Both the position numbers and the translations under genes were made by a program. From contig CAMJTU010000006.1 of NCBI GenBank assembly GCA_946408825.1, positions 62,001 through 126,000 on the forward strand: DNA of 64,000 nt. Reading direction: 5' to 3'. Below the pieces are notes generated by a model. It was not told the origin of the DNA. It searched no databases and saw nothing but the letters and a program-made list of their open reading frames with translations. Positions 1 through 8,925 of the stretch are shown here, piece by piece. Every line of letters starts with the position of its first letter. Position 1 is the first letter of the stretch. Source of the stretch: an uncultured Planctomycetaceae bacterium (lineage in GTDB: Bacteria; Planctomycetota; Planctomycetia; Pirellulales; Thermoguttaceae).

Positions 1-403
1 CTCGAGCAATCCCAGAAACAAGGATTTCAAGCAGATCAGGATCGTCCTTGGGGCATGCGACATAGTCTAGGAAAAATAGGGGCTCCGCGCCGCAACAAAT
101 AGCGTCGTTGACACTCATCGCAACGAGGTCGATTCCAACGTCTGAATGACGATTCGTCATACAAGCGATTTTAATCTTTGTACCGACGCCATCGGTACAA
201 CTGACAAGTACAGGATCGTCGTATTTACGGACAACTCCGCCGTCCTTAGACAAACCGTTAAGTTGAAAAAGACCGGCAAACCCCCCGTCCAAACGCAAGA
301 CTCGAGGCGAAAATGTCCGTGAGACCAATTTCGGCAACCGTGACATTGACTCGGCGTAAACGTCCAAATCCACGCCTGAATTTTTGTACGTCGCTTTTTC
401 CAT
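1..403 (-). CDS. purM: Phosphoribosylformylglycinamidine cyclo-ligase (AIR synthetase), N-terminal part
   Basis: PurM closes the imidazole ring of FGAM with ATP to give AIR in de novo purine synthesis, in the cytoplasm. Reading leftward from the ATG at 401-403, the product begins [14 protein letters not shown], followed by [12 protein letters not shown] and the block [20 protein letters not shown]. These are the conserved N-terminal nucleotide-binding segments of PurM (family knowledge: DGVGTK and D.VAM..ND..). About 134 codons are visible; the reading frame stays open to base 1, so the C-terminal two thirds lie outside the window. No good Shine-Dalgarno is visible before the ATG, but the Tyr-Lys-x-Ser/Ala-Gly-Val-Asp opening is the family N-terminus, so the start is probably right. 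It is divergent from rsmG across a 341-bp spacer. Identification is firm. Confidence 0.93.
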   Translation of the reverse strand, partial: MEKATYKNSGVDLDVYAESMSRLPKLVSRTFSPRVLRLDGGFAGLFQLNGLSKDGGVVRKYDDPVLVSCTDGVGTKIKIACMTNRHSDVGIDLVAMSVNDAICCGAEPLFFLDYVACPKDDPDLLEILVSGIAR

Positions 404-744
404 AAAAGGAACCGCTCGCTAAATCCAATTTAAGAGTTATGGAACCGTCTACAGCGGCCCCTCGTAATTTAACAGAATTGTAAAACGTCGTTTTTTGACG
501 TCAAGGAAACGCAAGGCTTTTACTTCGTCCATCTCGCAACCAAATCGTTCCATAACGTTTAAAACTTAAACCTCAGGGGGCGACAATACGGGAAAAATAT
601 TGTAGAATATGCACGGGCGTTTAGTCGCGTCGAGAGCGAAAAGTCGCATTTCAGTTGTAGTTTTTTGACGATTCGACCCTTGCATAAAGGCAGGATCGAG
701 TCTATCGTTCCGATCGTATTAGTAAATTCAGAGAAAACATTTTA
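404..744. other. Divergent intergenic region purM/rsmG
   Basis: This 341-bp spacer separates two divergently transcribed genes. It contains one plausible plus-strand promoter (listed separately) and two copies of a T-run followed by GACG (about 490 and 661). I see no ORF, RNA gene or strong hairpin in it. Confidence 0.6.
580..608 (+). promoter_or_regulatory. Candidate sigma70-type promoter of rsmG
   Basis: GCGACA (580-585) and TAGAAT (603-608) are separated by 17 bp, 137 bp upstream of the rsmG start. The -35 box matches 4 of 6 consensus bases and the -10 box 5 of 6. Inferred from sequence only. Confidence 0.35.
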
Positions 745-1977
745 ATGACAGACACAAACGAACTTGATCAAAATCAATCTGAGACGGTAAATAACCATTC
801 GCAACCAAACACTGGGAACATATGGGAAGGCGATTTGTCCTCCCACGACGCCGATAGTGATAAGAGAATCGTAATTTCGGATATTGAAACGCCTAAAACA
901 GAACTCGATTCCCGTTCATTGGACGAGGCTCTCCAAAAGTTTAATATTCAGCTTCCTGCCAAAACAGTTCGCTTACTAGACGAATATTGTAATCTCCTTT
1001 GGACTTGGAACGAAAAACTTAATCTTACGCGTCACACGACTTATGATAAGTTTGTTTCGCGTGATCTTGTCGATTCGCTCCACCTTGCCGCGCTACTTCA
1101 GAAAGGAGAGCATGTTCTCGACGTAGGTTCTGGCGGGGGCGTGCCTGGACTCGTTATCGCTATTCTCCGCCCGGACGTCGTTGTCGAACTCTGTGAAGCG
1201 ACAGGTAAAAAAGCCACGGCGCTCGGCAAGATGATTGACGAACTCAAACTAGACAATAACGTTTGGTACTCTAAAGCGCAGGATCTCTTACATGAAAGGC
1301 GGTTTCATACTCTGACAATTCGTGCTGTTGATCGTATGTATAAGCTTCTCATGATGTTTCGAACTTCGTGGAATAGCTTTAATCGTATTCTCATGATCAA
1401 AGGTCCGCGATGGGTCGACGAAAGAGGTGAAGCCAGACACTATAATCTGTTTAATTCATTAGCATTAAGAAAAGTAGACGAATACGTTGTCTCCAAGGAC
1501 GGCGAGGATTTTACCAGCGTTATTCTTCAAGTGTGTCTCAAGAAAAAGCTCGATGAAATCAAGATTCGTGCAATAGAACTGGCTGAAGGAAAGCCATACC
1601 CGGGTAAAGCGGAAGAAATAGCTGTAGCCGATATCTCGCGTCTCGAAACAGTTCGAAATCATAACAGTAAGGTCAAGGTCCGTCGTCGTTTTGAATCGAA
1701 GGGAGGTTCTCGATCCTTCATAAAAGCAAAAGATAATCGCTATGAAGTTGACGCGCCTGCAGAAGAAACGCGCGTCTATTCGCGACGTAACGGTAAGCCG
1801 CCGCGTGGATGGACGGGGAAAAAAGGAGATTTCCGTCCTAATTCGGACGTCGACAAAAACCGAGGAAACAATTGTTTACCCCCAAAAGGCAAGCGTCCCA
1901 ATGGGAAAAGGGCGTCGGACAATTCGACGCATACCGTTCAAAACGATTCTTTCCCTCGTAAAGAACGACGTTCTTGA
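745..1977 (+). CDS. rsmG: 16S rRNA (guanine527-N7)-methyltransferase RsmG with long basic C-terminal extension
   Basis: RsmG methylates N7 of G527 in 16S rRNA using SAM. Residues about 50-275 carry the family core: LWTWNEKLNLT, then DLVDSLHLA, the SAM-binding loop VLDVGSGGGVPGLVIAI (about residues 125-140), and the later IRAVD segment. Usual RsmG proteins are 200-240 residues; this one is 410. There is an N-terminal extension of about 55 polar residues. A C-terminal tail of about 130 residues is very rich in Lys, Arg, Gly and Asn and low in hydrophobics, so it is probably disordered and RNA-binding. The ATG at 745 is the first in frame, but it has no clear ribosome binding site, so a later start would shorten only the polar leader. 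The gene stands alone, divergent from purM. Core function is firm; the role of the tail is unknown. Confidence 0.9.
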   Translation: MTDTNELDQNQSETVNNHSQPNTGNIWEGDLSSHDADSDKRIVISDIETPKTELDSRSLDEALQKFNIQLPAKTVRLLDEYCNLLWTWNEKLNLTRHTTYDKFVSRDLVDSLHLAALLQKGEHVLDVGSGGGVPGLVIAILRPDVVVELCEATGKKATALGKMIDELKLDNNVWYSKAQDLLHERRFHTLTIRAVDRMYKLLMMFRTSWNSFNRILMIKGPRWVDERGEARHYNLFNSLALRKVDEYVVSKDGEDFTSVILQVCLKKKLDEIKIRAIELAEGKPYPGKAEEIAVADISRLETVRNHNSKVKVRRRFESKGGSRSFIKAKDNRYEVDAPAEETRVYSRRNGKPPRGWTGKKGDFRPNSDVDKNRGNNCLPPKGKRPNGKRASDNSTHTVQNDSFPRKERRS

Positions 1978-2323
1978 TTAAAAAGTGCGCCTTTCCACCT
2001 CTTCACAAAGTATAAGCTACGGCGACACGTCCTGACAATTCGTCGACGAGTCTATTTTGGTCAGTTCCCCCCCCCCCAACGTCTCTTGGAAAACGTCATG
2101 CTTCGACAATGCTCGTTCCAAACGAGAGCTCTAGAGGTTGTACGACGCTGTTTGTATAGATATATGCCTGTCTATCGCACTGAAATCGGGAAAAAATAAA
2201 AAAATGCGGTCAGAGGTTTAAAAGAACAAGCAGATTCGCTATAACAATATAAAGGCGCAAGAAACAATCCTTCGCCGTCAGAGAAGAATCTTCAACAACA
2301 AAAGAATCAGGAGACATTGTTTC
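1978..2323. other. Intergenic region with an 11-C homopolymer
   Basis: A 346-bp spacer between rsmG and the first metallophosphoesterase. It contains an uninterrupted run of 11 cytosines at 2067-2077 and an AT-rich stretch from about 2190 that may hold the promoter of the downstream gene. No convincing terminator, ORF or RNA gene is seen. Confidence 0.6.
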
Positions 2324-3607
2324 ATGAACAAAGATGGTCTTGATCGCAGAACTTTTTTTGGAACTATTACTGCCGCAGGACTTGGCGGCGCGACGCTTTT
2401 GACTTCAAGCTCGCTAGTCGCGGACGAACCAATTCAGTCTTCTGAATCGAAACGATTTGCCGCTTCTTATCCAGTTCTTCAGAATGTTACTGAAAATAGC
2501 GCGTCTGTCGCGTGGGCGTTAAATGTTCCCTCGACAGGTTGGGTAGAATGGGGGCCGACCCCTGCCCTCGGCAAGGTCGCTCGAAACTCTGAGTTCGGTC
2601 TTAATCCATTCGAATCAGACTTTCTTTCGGCGAGAATCATTGGTCTTGCGCCAAATACGACCTACTATTATCGTACCGCCACTTGCTCTTTTACATATCG
2701 GACAGCTTACGATAAAACAGCTTCTGAGCCTCAGTACAGCGACGTCTATTCCTTCACAACCTGTGGAGCTAACGCTGACACTGCGTCGTTTTATATCATG
2801 AACGACACCCATAACAGAATACAAACAATCCAAGAACACCTGAGAAACGCCGAAGAATTGAACTCAGACTTCATTCTTTGGAATGGCGATCTATGCGACT
2901 TCTATATGGATTCTGGTTACGTTAAGAAATTCCTTGCAAATCCTAACGATAAACCGTATGCCGCAGAAAGACCAGTAATTTTTAATATGGGCAACCACGA
3001 CAGGCGTGGATCTTGGGCGCGAAATCTCAAAAAATTTGTGACGACTTGGGAACAAGACGATCCTAAGTTTTATCCGTTAGGATTCAATTACGCATTTAGA
3101 CAAGGTCCTCTCGCCGTAGTTGTCCTCGACACGGGCGAAGACAAGCCTGATTGGCATCCTGCTTGGTCGGGAATGGCCAATTACGAACCGTATCGCGAAC
3201 TTCAAACAGCATGGCTCGCGAAGGCTCTGGAACGTCCTGAAATTAAATCAGCCCCCTATCTCGTAGCGGCATGTCATATTCCACTCTATAGCCGTCATAT
3301 CACAGCAAATCCGGGCAATATCCTAGACCAATTTGCGACTATTCAGTGGCCGTGCGCTCAACAGTGGGGCCCTCTCTTTGAACAGTACGGCGTTCAGCTC
3401 CTCGTCGCGGCCCACCTTCACGCTTTTGGATATGACGAGCCGAATGAATCTCGCTCTTGGGCCCAGGTAGTCGGCGGCGGTCCTGATTATGAAAAGAACG
3501 CTACGAAAATGTTTGTCAAAGCAGATTCGGAGAAAATGACGCTATCCTGCGCCAAACTTGCAGACAACGCCGAGCTTGGAACTTGGACTTTTAAACCTCG
3601 TTCTTGA
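2324..3607 (+). CDS. Secreted purple-acid-phosphatase-like metallophosphoesterase (first tandem copy)
   Basis: Predicted exported calcineurin-like phosphoesterase. The N-terminus has a twin-arginine-type signal (DRRTFFGTITAAGLGG) followed by a small-residue region and Ala-Asp before the mature part. Residues about 45-145 form a fibronectin-III-like domain typical of purple acid phosphatases (..NTTYYYRT..). The catalytic domain shows the metal-ligand series in order: NDTH, WNGDLCD, GNHDRRG, ACHIPLY and AAHLH. All motif positions are present, so it should bind a dinuclear metal centre. The substrate is unknown; a phosphomonoester or phosphodiester in the periplasm is likely. It is followed after 31 bp by a close paralogue in the same direction, so the two are probably co-transcribed and arose by tandem duplication. 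Confidence 0.85.
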   Translation: MNKDGLDRRTFFGTITAAGLGGATLLTSSSLVADEPIQSSESKRFAASYPVLQNVTENSASVAWALNVPSTGWVEWGPTPALGKVARNSEFGLNPFESDFLSARIIGLAPNTTYYYRTATCSFTYRTAYDKTASEPQYSDVYSFTTCGANADTASFYIMNDTHNRIQTIQEHLRNAEELNSDFILWNGDLCDFYMDSGYVKKFLANPNDKPYAAERPVIFNMGNHDRRGSWARNLKKFVTTWEQDDPKFYPLGFNYAFRQGPLAVVVLDTGEDKPDWHPAWSGMANYEPYRELQTAWLAKALERPEIKSAPYLVAACHIPLYSRHITANPGNILDQFATIQWPCAQQWGPLFEQYGVQLLVAAHLHAFGYDEPNESRSWAQVVGGGPDYEKNATKMFVKADSEKMTLSCAKLADNAELGTWTFKPRS

Positions 3608-3638
3608 CCTGTTCAACCTGAATCGTATCTGGCGATAA

Positions 3639-5033
3639 ATGAAACTCTTTTCTTTTTCAAATAGAAAAAATATTCGGGTCAATGAGTCTCCGATGGTAAA
3701 TCGTCGTTCTTTCTTGACCCGATTTACTGCATTCGGCGTTTCGAGCGCTTTACTGGTTGACGACAGTTCTGTTTTTGGAGTTGACGAGTTGCCTCCCGGC
3801 GTCGTTCCATCCAATCCCCGTGAGTTACTCTATCCGACGCCTGAGTCGCGCAGTAAAGTTTTCGCGCCGGAATCAGGCGCATACGCAGCGTCTTTCCCCA
3901 TTCTTCAAAACATTGACGAATCGAGCGCTTCTGTTGTTTGGGCGTTAAACGTGCCGTCTACGGGCTGGGTTGAATGGGGTTTGACGCCTGCCCTTGGCAA
4001 AGTAGCGCGCGACTCCGAATTCGGACTCAATCCTTATGAATCCGATTTTATTTCTGCGAGGATTACAGGTCTAGAACCTAATACGACTTATTACTATCGT
4101 ACGGCAACATGTGCGTTTAGTTATAAGTCTGCCTATGATAAAACTTGTTCAGCCCCTCAATATAGCGACGTTTACTCTTTTAAGACAGCCGGTCCAAACG
4201 TAGACGCAGTTTCCTTTGCCGTCATTAACGACACTCATAACGTAATCGAAACGGTCTCGAAACTGTTTTCCCGCGTCGAAACAATTGATCCTGATATACT
4301 CGTTTGGAATGGCGATCTATGCCATCGCTATCCATCGCCTCTCATTGTAAAAACAGGGATCGCCAATCCGTGTGACGTTCCCTATGCGGTCAAACGGCCC
4401 CTCATACTCGCACGTGGCAACCATGATCGCTGGGGACCGTTTGCCCATAAATTTGATCAGATTTTTAAACCTTGGATTCAACAGACTCCAGAGTTTCGCT
4501 CCTTAGGCTATAACGTCGCCCTTCGTTACGGTCCACTGGCGTTCGTAACACTTGATACGGCAGAGATTAAAGAAGATTCAAACATTAAGTTCCAAGGGAT
4601 CTCCAGCGCTGAACCGTATCGTAAACTTCAAGCGGCCTGGCTTGACAATGTTCTCCAGCGACCTGAAATTGCATCCGCGCCATACCTGATTGCCTTTTGC
4701 CACATTCCGCTCTTTAATCATACTGCCGCTGAGGGCGAAGGCGTTATCCCCGAAGTTAAATGGGCGGCATACCACGCCCTTAGCGCTAAATATTGGGGGC
4801 CGATTCTTGATAAATATGGCGTACAACTCATAATAAGCGCCCACCGACACAAATTTGCATATTCTCCTGCAGATAAAATTCGACCGTGGGCGCAACTACT
4901 CGGCGGAGGACCGCTGACGTCAAACGCCACCTGCATCTTTGCTGACGCCAACAAGGAACGGCTTGCCGTTACCTGCGAAAAACTTGAAGACGGCAGCCAA
5001 CTTGGTCGATGGGAATTTGAACCTCGAGGTTAG
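3639..5033 (+). CDS. Secreted purple-acid-phosphatase-like metallophosphoesterase (second tandem copy)
   Basis: Paralogue of the gene just upstream. The fibronectin-III-like region is almost identical between the two (for example ALNVPSTGWVEWG and NTTYYYRTATC), while the catalytic half has drifted. Metal motifs are again complete: NDTHN, WNGDLCHR, GNHDRWG, FCHIPLF and SAHRH. The twin-arginine motif is NRRSFLTRF. The listed start gives 18 residues before a second ATG at 3693 that would place the RR motif directly at the N-terminus; the second start is a credible alternative, and neither has a strong ribosome binding site. A strong bidirectional terminator follows. Function is periplasmic phosphoesterase; the substrate is unknown. 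Confidence 0.83.
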   Translation: MKLFSFSNRKNIRVNESPMVNRRSFLTRFTAFGVSSALLVDDSSVFGVDELPPGVVPSNPRELLYPTPESRSKVFAPESGAYAASFPILQNIDESSASVVWALNVPSTGWVEWGLTPALGKVARDSEFGLNPYESDFISARITGLEPNTTYYYRTATCAFSYKSAYDKTCSAPQYSDVYSFKTAGPNVDAVSFAVINDTHNVIETVSKLFSRVETIDPDILVWNGDLCHRYPSPLIVKTGIANPCDVPYAVKRPLILARGNHDRWGPFAHKFDQIFKPWIQQTPEFRSLGYNVALRYGPLAFVTLDTAEIKEDSNIKFQGISSAEPYRKLQAAWLDNVLQRPEIASAPYLIAFCHIPLFNHTAAEGEGVIPEVKWAAYHALSAKYWGPILDKYGVQLIISAHRHKFAYSPADKIRPWAQLLGGGPLTSNATCIFADANKERLAVTCEKLEDGSQLGRWEFEPRG

Positions 5034-5062
5034 TGGGTTGGCGCTAAGGAAGAAAAAAGTAG

Positions 5063-5104
5063 ACGGGACGGAAGACTTGTTAGAGTCTTCCGTCCCGTTA
5101 TTTT
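5063..5104. terminator. Bidirectional intrinsic terminator
   Basis: A 15-bp perfect stem (5063-5077 with 5084-5098) and a 6-base loop lie between convergent genes. T-rich sequence follows on the plus strand, and the A-run at 5053-5058 acts as the T-tract for the minus strand. It ends the metallophosphoesterase pair and the beta-helix gene. Confidence 0.85.
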
Positions 5105-5128
5105 TCAGCGTCGAATAGATCGTTCGTA

Positions 5129-7270
5129 TCACTCTTGGATCGTACCGGCCTTGGAGTAGTCAAAAGGTACAAAACCCATCTTTAAAGCGGGCGAATCGGG
5201 TAAAAGTCGAAAATCATTAGTCTCAGGACTGACAAAAAGGGGATCCGCGACGTCTCCGTCAATGTCCTTACCTGTTTCTTTGGACCATACGTCGTGCGTT
5301 TTACCGTTAAAAAGAGCGACGCCGCCAGCATTAAACCATAGGTTTTTAGTAAAGACAGTCTTAGCAGAATCCGCGTTATAACCAAACGCAACTCCATCCT
5401 CCCAATAAATAATGTTCCGTTCAAAAGTCGCAGAAAGATGGTCTTCAACACGCGTTATTGCTATCTGATGAGCAGGTTTGTCTGCGTTCGCCGGGTTTTT
5501 TCGGCTCCTAGCGAAGATATTGTTCCGAACGATATTCTCCTTGCCATAATGCTGATGGAACGAACCGTCCGTGGTATCGTAAACAAGATTATTTTCGAAA
5601 AGAATTCCCTCAGAACCTTCGTCTGGATAAAGCCCCCACCCGCCATAGCCATATGAAGAAATATCGAAAATCACGTTGTTGCAAACGCGAGTGCCGGTGG
5701 ACGTTCCTAACGTATAAACGCCGCCCATATCGGACATAGTTCCCTGACCTATCTTGCTAATTCGATTGAATTCAATGCGATTGCGGAAAGCATGTCCGCC
5801 GTTGTAACCCCAAACCCAACCGACGGAAACGCCCGTATAATAAAAGTCGGAAATATCGCAGTGAAGAATAGAAATCTCCTCTGTATTCTGACCAATCCAT
5901 ACGCCTGTCGCTGAGGCAAAAAACCTTCCGCCCTGGGAAAGCACACAGTTTTCAACACTAACGCCACGATCCAGTTTACCGCCGCCAATACGTACGGCGC
6001 CGGCGCCCAGATCAACAAAATTAGAACATTGGATATGACAGTTCTCACAATCTTTGAACCAGAGTCCGTATTCTCCGATATGCGAGACGTTACATTTCTC
6101 AAAAAAGATATTGTTCGCATTATTAACGGTCAAAACAGCAACCGTAAAGGCGGCAGATTGAGCCGGTTCAAATTGTGAAGGACCGGGTAGTCGAATATCG
6201 CCGGTAACCGACTCGGCAATATCGGCCGTCTTCATATCAGCAAAGCGTCGGGGAGCGTCAGTATGGGAAAACGTCACGTTTTCAAAACGAATATTCGAAA
6301 CCTTTTCGCCATTTGGTTCCCCGTTAATAGTAACGAGTTGGTTAAGTCCCGGACGTGGCGCGATAATTGTTGTATTGTTAAGCGCTTCTCCTGGAATGGG
6401 ACGATAATACGCTTGTTTATTCACGCCGTCGTAAAACCATTCGCCCGCGGCGTCAAACGCTGCACGGAGATTTTCAAGATAATAAAGGGAAGAATCACGC
6501 CATGGATTCCAAAATTTCATCGGAGCGCCCTTCGCCTTTAAAGCGTGAGAATCCGAATCATAACCTAAGATAATTCGTCTCGTCGTGTCCCAATGATGAT
6601 GAACGATAAACTGGGAAAAACGAAGCTCTTCTGGCGAAGTTGACGCAAGGTTAAGGGCGTCGAGATCTCCTGCTTTAGCCCTGAGTTCTTGAAATGTCGA
6701 AGGCTTTTCCGCGCCGCTATTCATGGGAAACTCTTCCCAAACAGACGCCGGCCTCAAAAACCCCTCGTTTGGGAAACGTGCACGCACAGCACGCCGATCG
6801 CCGACAAAAAGTTGTTCAAAAAAAAGTGTGTTCCCATCTAATTCAGGCAAATCGGAAACCCAAATTTCGGAATCAGCCTCTGGAAATTTAGCTTTTTCAT
6901 CATCTGTTGCAATACGCCAAGCCTCGAGAAGAACGCCCCCGAAAAAACAAGCGTTGTCAGTTCCGAGATATGACACGTTAGAGTCGCGCGCCTCTAAAAC
7001 AAAGGGGGTCGAGCGATGAAAGCAACCGCTCAAATATACCACGAATCTTCCGTTCACCCCGTCAGTTCGAAGTTTGCGGATTGCGTCACGCGCCTTTTCG
7101 GGGGTTGCAAAAGGCTTATCCGGAGTAAGTCCGTCGTTCAAGTCAGAACCCGAACTCGAAACATAAAAAGTTCCGACAATTTCTGCTTCCTGAGAAAAAG
7201 CGACAGAGGAATTACCCCAAAAAATTAACGCAATTATGAGCGAAAAAAAACAAATCGACGGACGCAACAT
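5129..7270 (-). CDS. Secreted right-handed parallel beta-helix repeat protein
   Basis: A 713-residue protein with a Sec signal peptide (hydrophobic residues 5-25, cleavage near AFSQ) followed by FYVSSSGSDLNDG. That opening is typical of secreted pectate-lyase-like beta-helix proteins. From about residue 290 to 640 there are many short N-rich turns ('NNIFFEKCNVS', 'FENNLVYDT', 'VRNNIFARS') marking right-handed helix coils, including YGGWGLYPDEGSEG near residue 540. Such proteins in planctomycetes are usually predicted polysaccharide lyases or glycosidases acting outside the cell. No specific lyase active site can be assigned by eye, so the substrate is left open. It is transcribed alone toward the shared terminator at 5063-5104. 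Confidence 0.8.
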   Translation of the reverse strand: MLRPSICFFSLIIALIFWGNSSVAFSQEAEIVGTFYVSSSGSDLNDGLTPDKPFATPEKARDAIRKLRTDGVNGRFVVYLSGCFHRSTPFVLEARDSNVSYLGTDNACFFGGVLLEAWRIATDDEKAKFPEADSEIWVSDLPELDGNTLFFEQLFVGDRRAVRARFPNEGFLRPASVWEEFPMNSGAEKPSTFQELRAKAGDLDALNLASTSPEELRFSQFIVHHHWDTTRRIILGYDSDSHALKAKGAPMKFWNPWRDSSLYYLENLRAAFDAAGEWFYDGVNKQAYYRPIPGEALNNTTIIAPRPGLNQLVTINGEPNGEKVSNIRFENVTFSHTDAPRRFADMKTADIAESVTGDIRLPGPSQFEPAQSAAFTVAVLTVNNANNIFFEKCNVSHIGEYGLWFKDCENCHIQCSNFVDLGAGAVRIGGGKLDRGVSVENCVLSQGGRFFASATGVWIGQNTEEISILHCDISDFYYTGVSVGWVWGYNGGHAFRNRIEFNRISKIGQGTMSDMGGVYTLGTSTGTRVCNNVIFDISSYGYGGWGLYPDEGSEGILFENNLVYDTTDGSFHQHYGKENIVRNNIFARSRKNPANADKPAHQIAITRVEDHLSATFERNIIYWEDGVAFGYNADSAKTVFTKNLWFNAGGVALFNGKTHDVWSKETGKDIDGDVADPLFVSPETNDFRLLPDSPALKMGFVPFDYSKAGTIQE

Positions 7271-7404
7271 ATTATTTACCTACAAGTTAAATCTAATACG
7301 ACAACCAGACAATGAAAGCGGCTAAAACGAACGCGAAGCGTAAGGAAATAGAAAACCTCCAGACAGATGGAAAACATGATAAACAAATAGCCGAAGCAAA
7401 CAAA

Positions 7405-8007
7405 TTAGCCCCATTTTTGCGCTTCAATAAGTCTCTGAACATATTTCGATAGGAGGTCTGTTTCGACATTGACCTTATCGCCAATCTTCCTACTCCCGAG
7501 GGTTGTCGCAGAAAGAGTAAAAGGAATGAGAGCTACGCTAAAAATATCCGGTTCGCAACGAACAAGCGTCAAACTAACGCCGTCGACAGCGACTGATCCT
7601 TTGGAAGCCATGTTCTTTGAAAGCGATTTGTCAATCCGAAAAAAATAGTCTGCACATTCGCCGTCATGATCGACTATCTTGATAAGTTCGGCCAATCCGT
7701 CGACATGCCCGCTAACAAAGTGACCGCCTAAACGTGCGTTAACGAGGAGCGCGCGCTCCAGATTTACTGGCGAACCAACAGTCAATTCGCCAAGATTAGT
7801 TCGAGAAAGCGTCTCTGGAACTGCTTGAAACGATAACGTTGTATTTGATTTATCGACAACAGTTAAACAACAACCATTAACGGCGACGCTATCAGAAACC
7901 TCGGTTTGAGGAGCAATTTCTGGCGCTTCGATCACTAATGTATACACAGTTCCATCTGAGGTAATACTCGCAACCTTACCCATGATTTCGACAATTCCAG
8001 AAAACAT
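7405..8007 (-). CDS. ribE: Riboflavin synthase, alpha subunit
   Basis: Converts two molecules of 6,7-dimethyl-8-ribityllumazine to riboflavin plus the pyrimidinedione. The protein starts MFSGIVE and contains two homologous lumazine-binding halves: VAVNGCCLTV and the GGHFVSGHVDG block in the first, VAVDGVSLTLV in the second. Length 200 is normal for the family. The ATG at 8005-8007 gives the exact family N-terminus. Other rib genes are not adjacent, and I see no FMN riboswitch in the 104 bp upstream. Confidence 0.95.
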   Translation of the reverse strand: MFSGIVEIMGKVASITSDGTVYTLVIEAPEIAPQTEVSDSVAVNGCCLTVVDKSNTTLSFQAVPETLSRTNLGELTVGSPVNLERALLVNARLGGHFVSGHVDGLAELIKIVDHDGECADYFFRIDKSLSKNMASKGSVAVDGVSLTLVRCEPDIFSVALIPFTLSATTLGSRKIGDKVNVETDLLSKYVQRLIEAQKWG

Positions 8008-8111
8008 TGCCTTTCCTCGCTACAAATAACCTGACGGAGAAACGATTATTAGAATCACACGATCGAACCGATTATATCACACTGTAAATCACGGATAAAG
8101 GGGACGCCGAA

Positions 8112-8483
8112 TCACCCCCAATAGCCCATTCTTTCTAGAGGATAAGATGAAAGATACGAGGCGGCATTAAGAACAAGAGAAAAAAGAATTGCACGCCGTA
8201 AGGGGCAAACACCCCCGAACAAACCAAACCACCAAGCCTCGCTTAACCAAACGCTTCCTTCTAAAACAGCGACAAGCATATAGTAGCGGCAATCGGTTGC
8301 TAGCCAAGCGTCAGGCGCAAATAAAAGAATGAGATTCAGAATCGGATTGGTTATGATGTTCGCAATACAAACACAGGAAGCTAGCCGAAAAGAACGTTCT
8401 TTCCAAAATAGCGCCGCCAACTCCTCTATGAGAATTGTTGCGAATAAAGCCTTCACTAATCCAAGTAGCCAATATGAAACCAT
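8112..8483 (-). CDS. Small integral membrane protein, function unknown
   Basis: A 123-residue protein with about four hydrophobic segments (residues 5-25, 32-55, 65-90, 95-115). Between them are a few conserved-looking polar residues (IEELAALFW, NIITNPILN, LERMGYWG). I do not recognise the family. The composition and clean length suggest a real gene. It lies downstream of, and on the same strand as, the MFS-like protein at 8926-10125, so the two may act together at the inner membrane. Confidence 0.6.
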   Translation of the reverse strand: MVSYWLLGLVKALFATILIEELAALFWKERSFRLASCVCIANIITNPILNLILLFAPDAWLATDCRYYMLVAVLEGSVWLSEAWWFGLFGGVCPLRRAILFSLVLNAASYLSSYPLERMGYWG

Positions 8484-8609
8484 GTACGTGATGAGGGAAA
8501 TAATTACAGAGTTAAGCGTTCGCCATGTGAAGTGAATTGCTTCTCTCTTTTATTATCAACAGAAACAATCTGTCGCAAAAATCTTCTATACTACCGAGAT
8601 AACAATCGA

Positions 8610-8822
8610 TTACAGTTCATCATGTCTTTTTCCAACGCTACGTGACATGAAAATTACTTTGATATAATCCAATTCGTCGAGAGTAATTCTGGTCTTTTGA
8701 TCGTAATAGGACGCCGACGTCGTCTTAGTCAGGTTTATCCGCGCAAGAAATCGTCGATATTGCGGATTGATAACTTTGCCGTCTGACTCAGAATGCGAAC
8801 AGATAGTATTGACGTTATCCAT
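8610..8822 (-). CDS. Possible small protein, unknown
   Basis: A 70-codon frame between two membrane protein genes on the same strand. AGGA lies about five bases before the ATG, a usable ribosome binding site. The product is soluble, mixed in charge and has no motif I recognise. It could be a chance frame; the position in a same-strand series and the ribosome binding site are the only support. Confidence 0.3.
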   Translation of the reverse strand: MDNVNTICSHSESDGKVINPQYRRFLARINLTKTTSASYYDQKTRITLDELDYIKVIFMSRSVGKRHDEL

Positions 8823-8925
8823 TGATCCTGTGTTTCTCCCATAATAAAGTTGTAGAATCGACGATATTTTCGTGCGAACTAGTTAACGCCCATTATATTC
8901 CCTCTATAAAGATTTATGAAACGGC

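Noticed and set aside
1742..1981. Plus-strand frame in the tail of rsmG
   Set aside because: Shadow of the low-complexity basic tail, without a start context.
8008..8111. Possible FMN riboswitch before riboflavin synthase
   Set aside because: The conserved FMN-element core sequences are not present.
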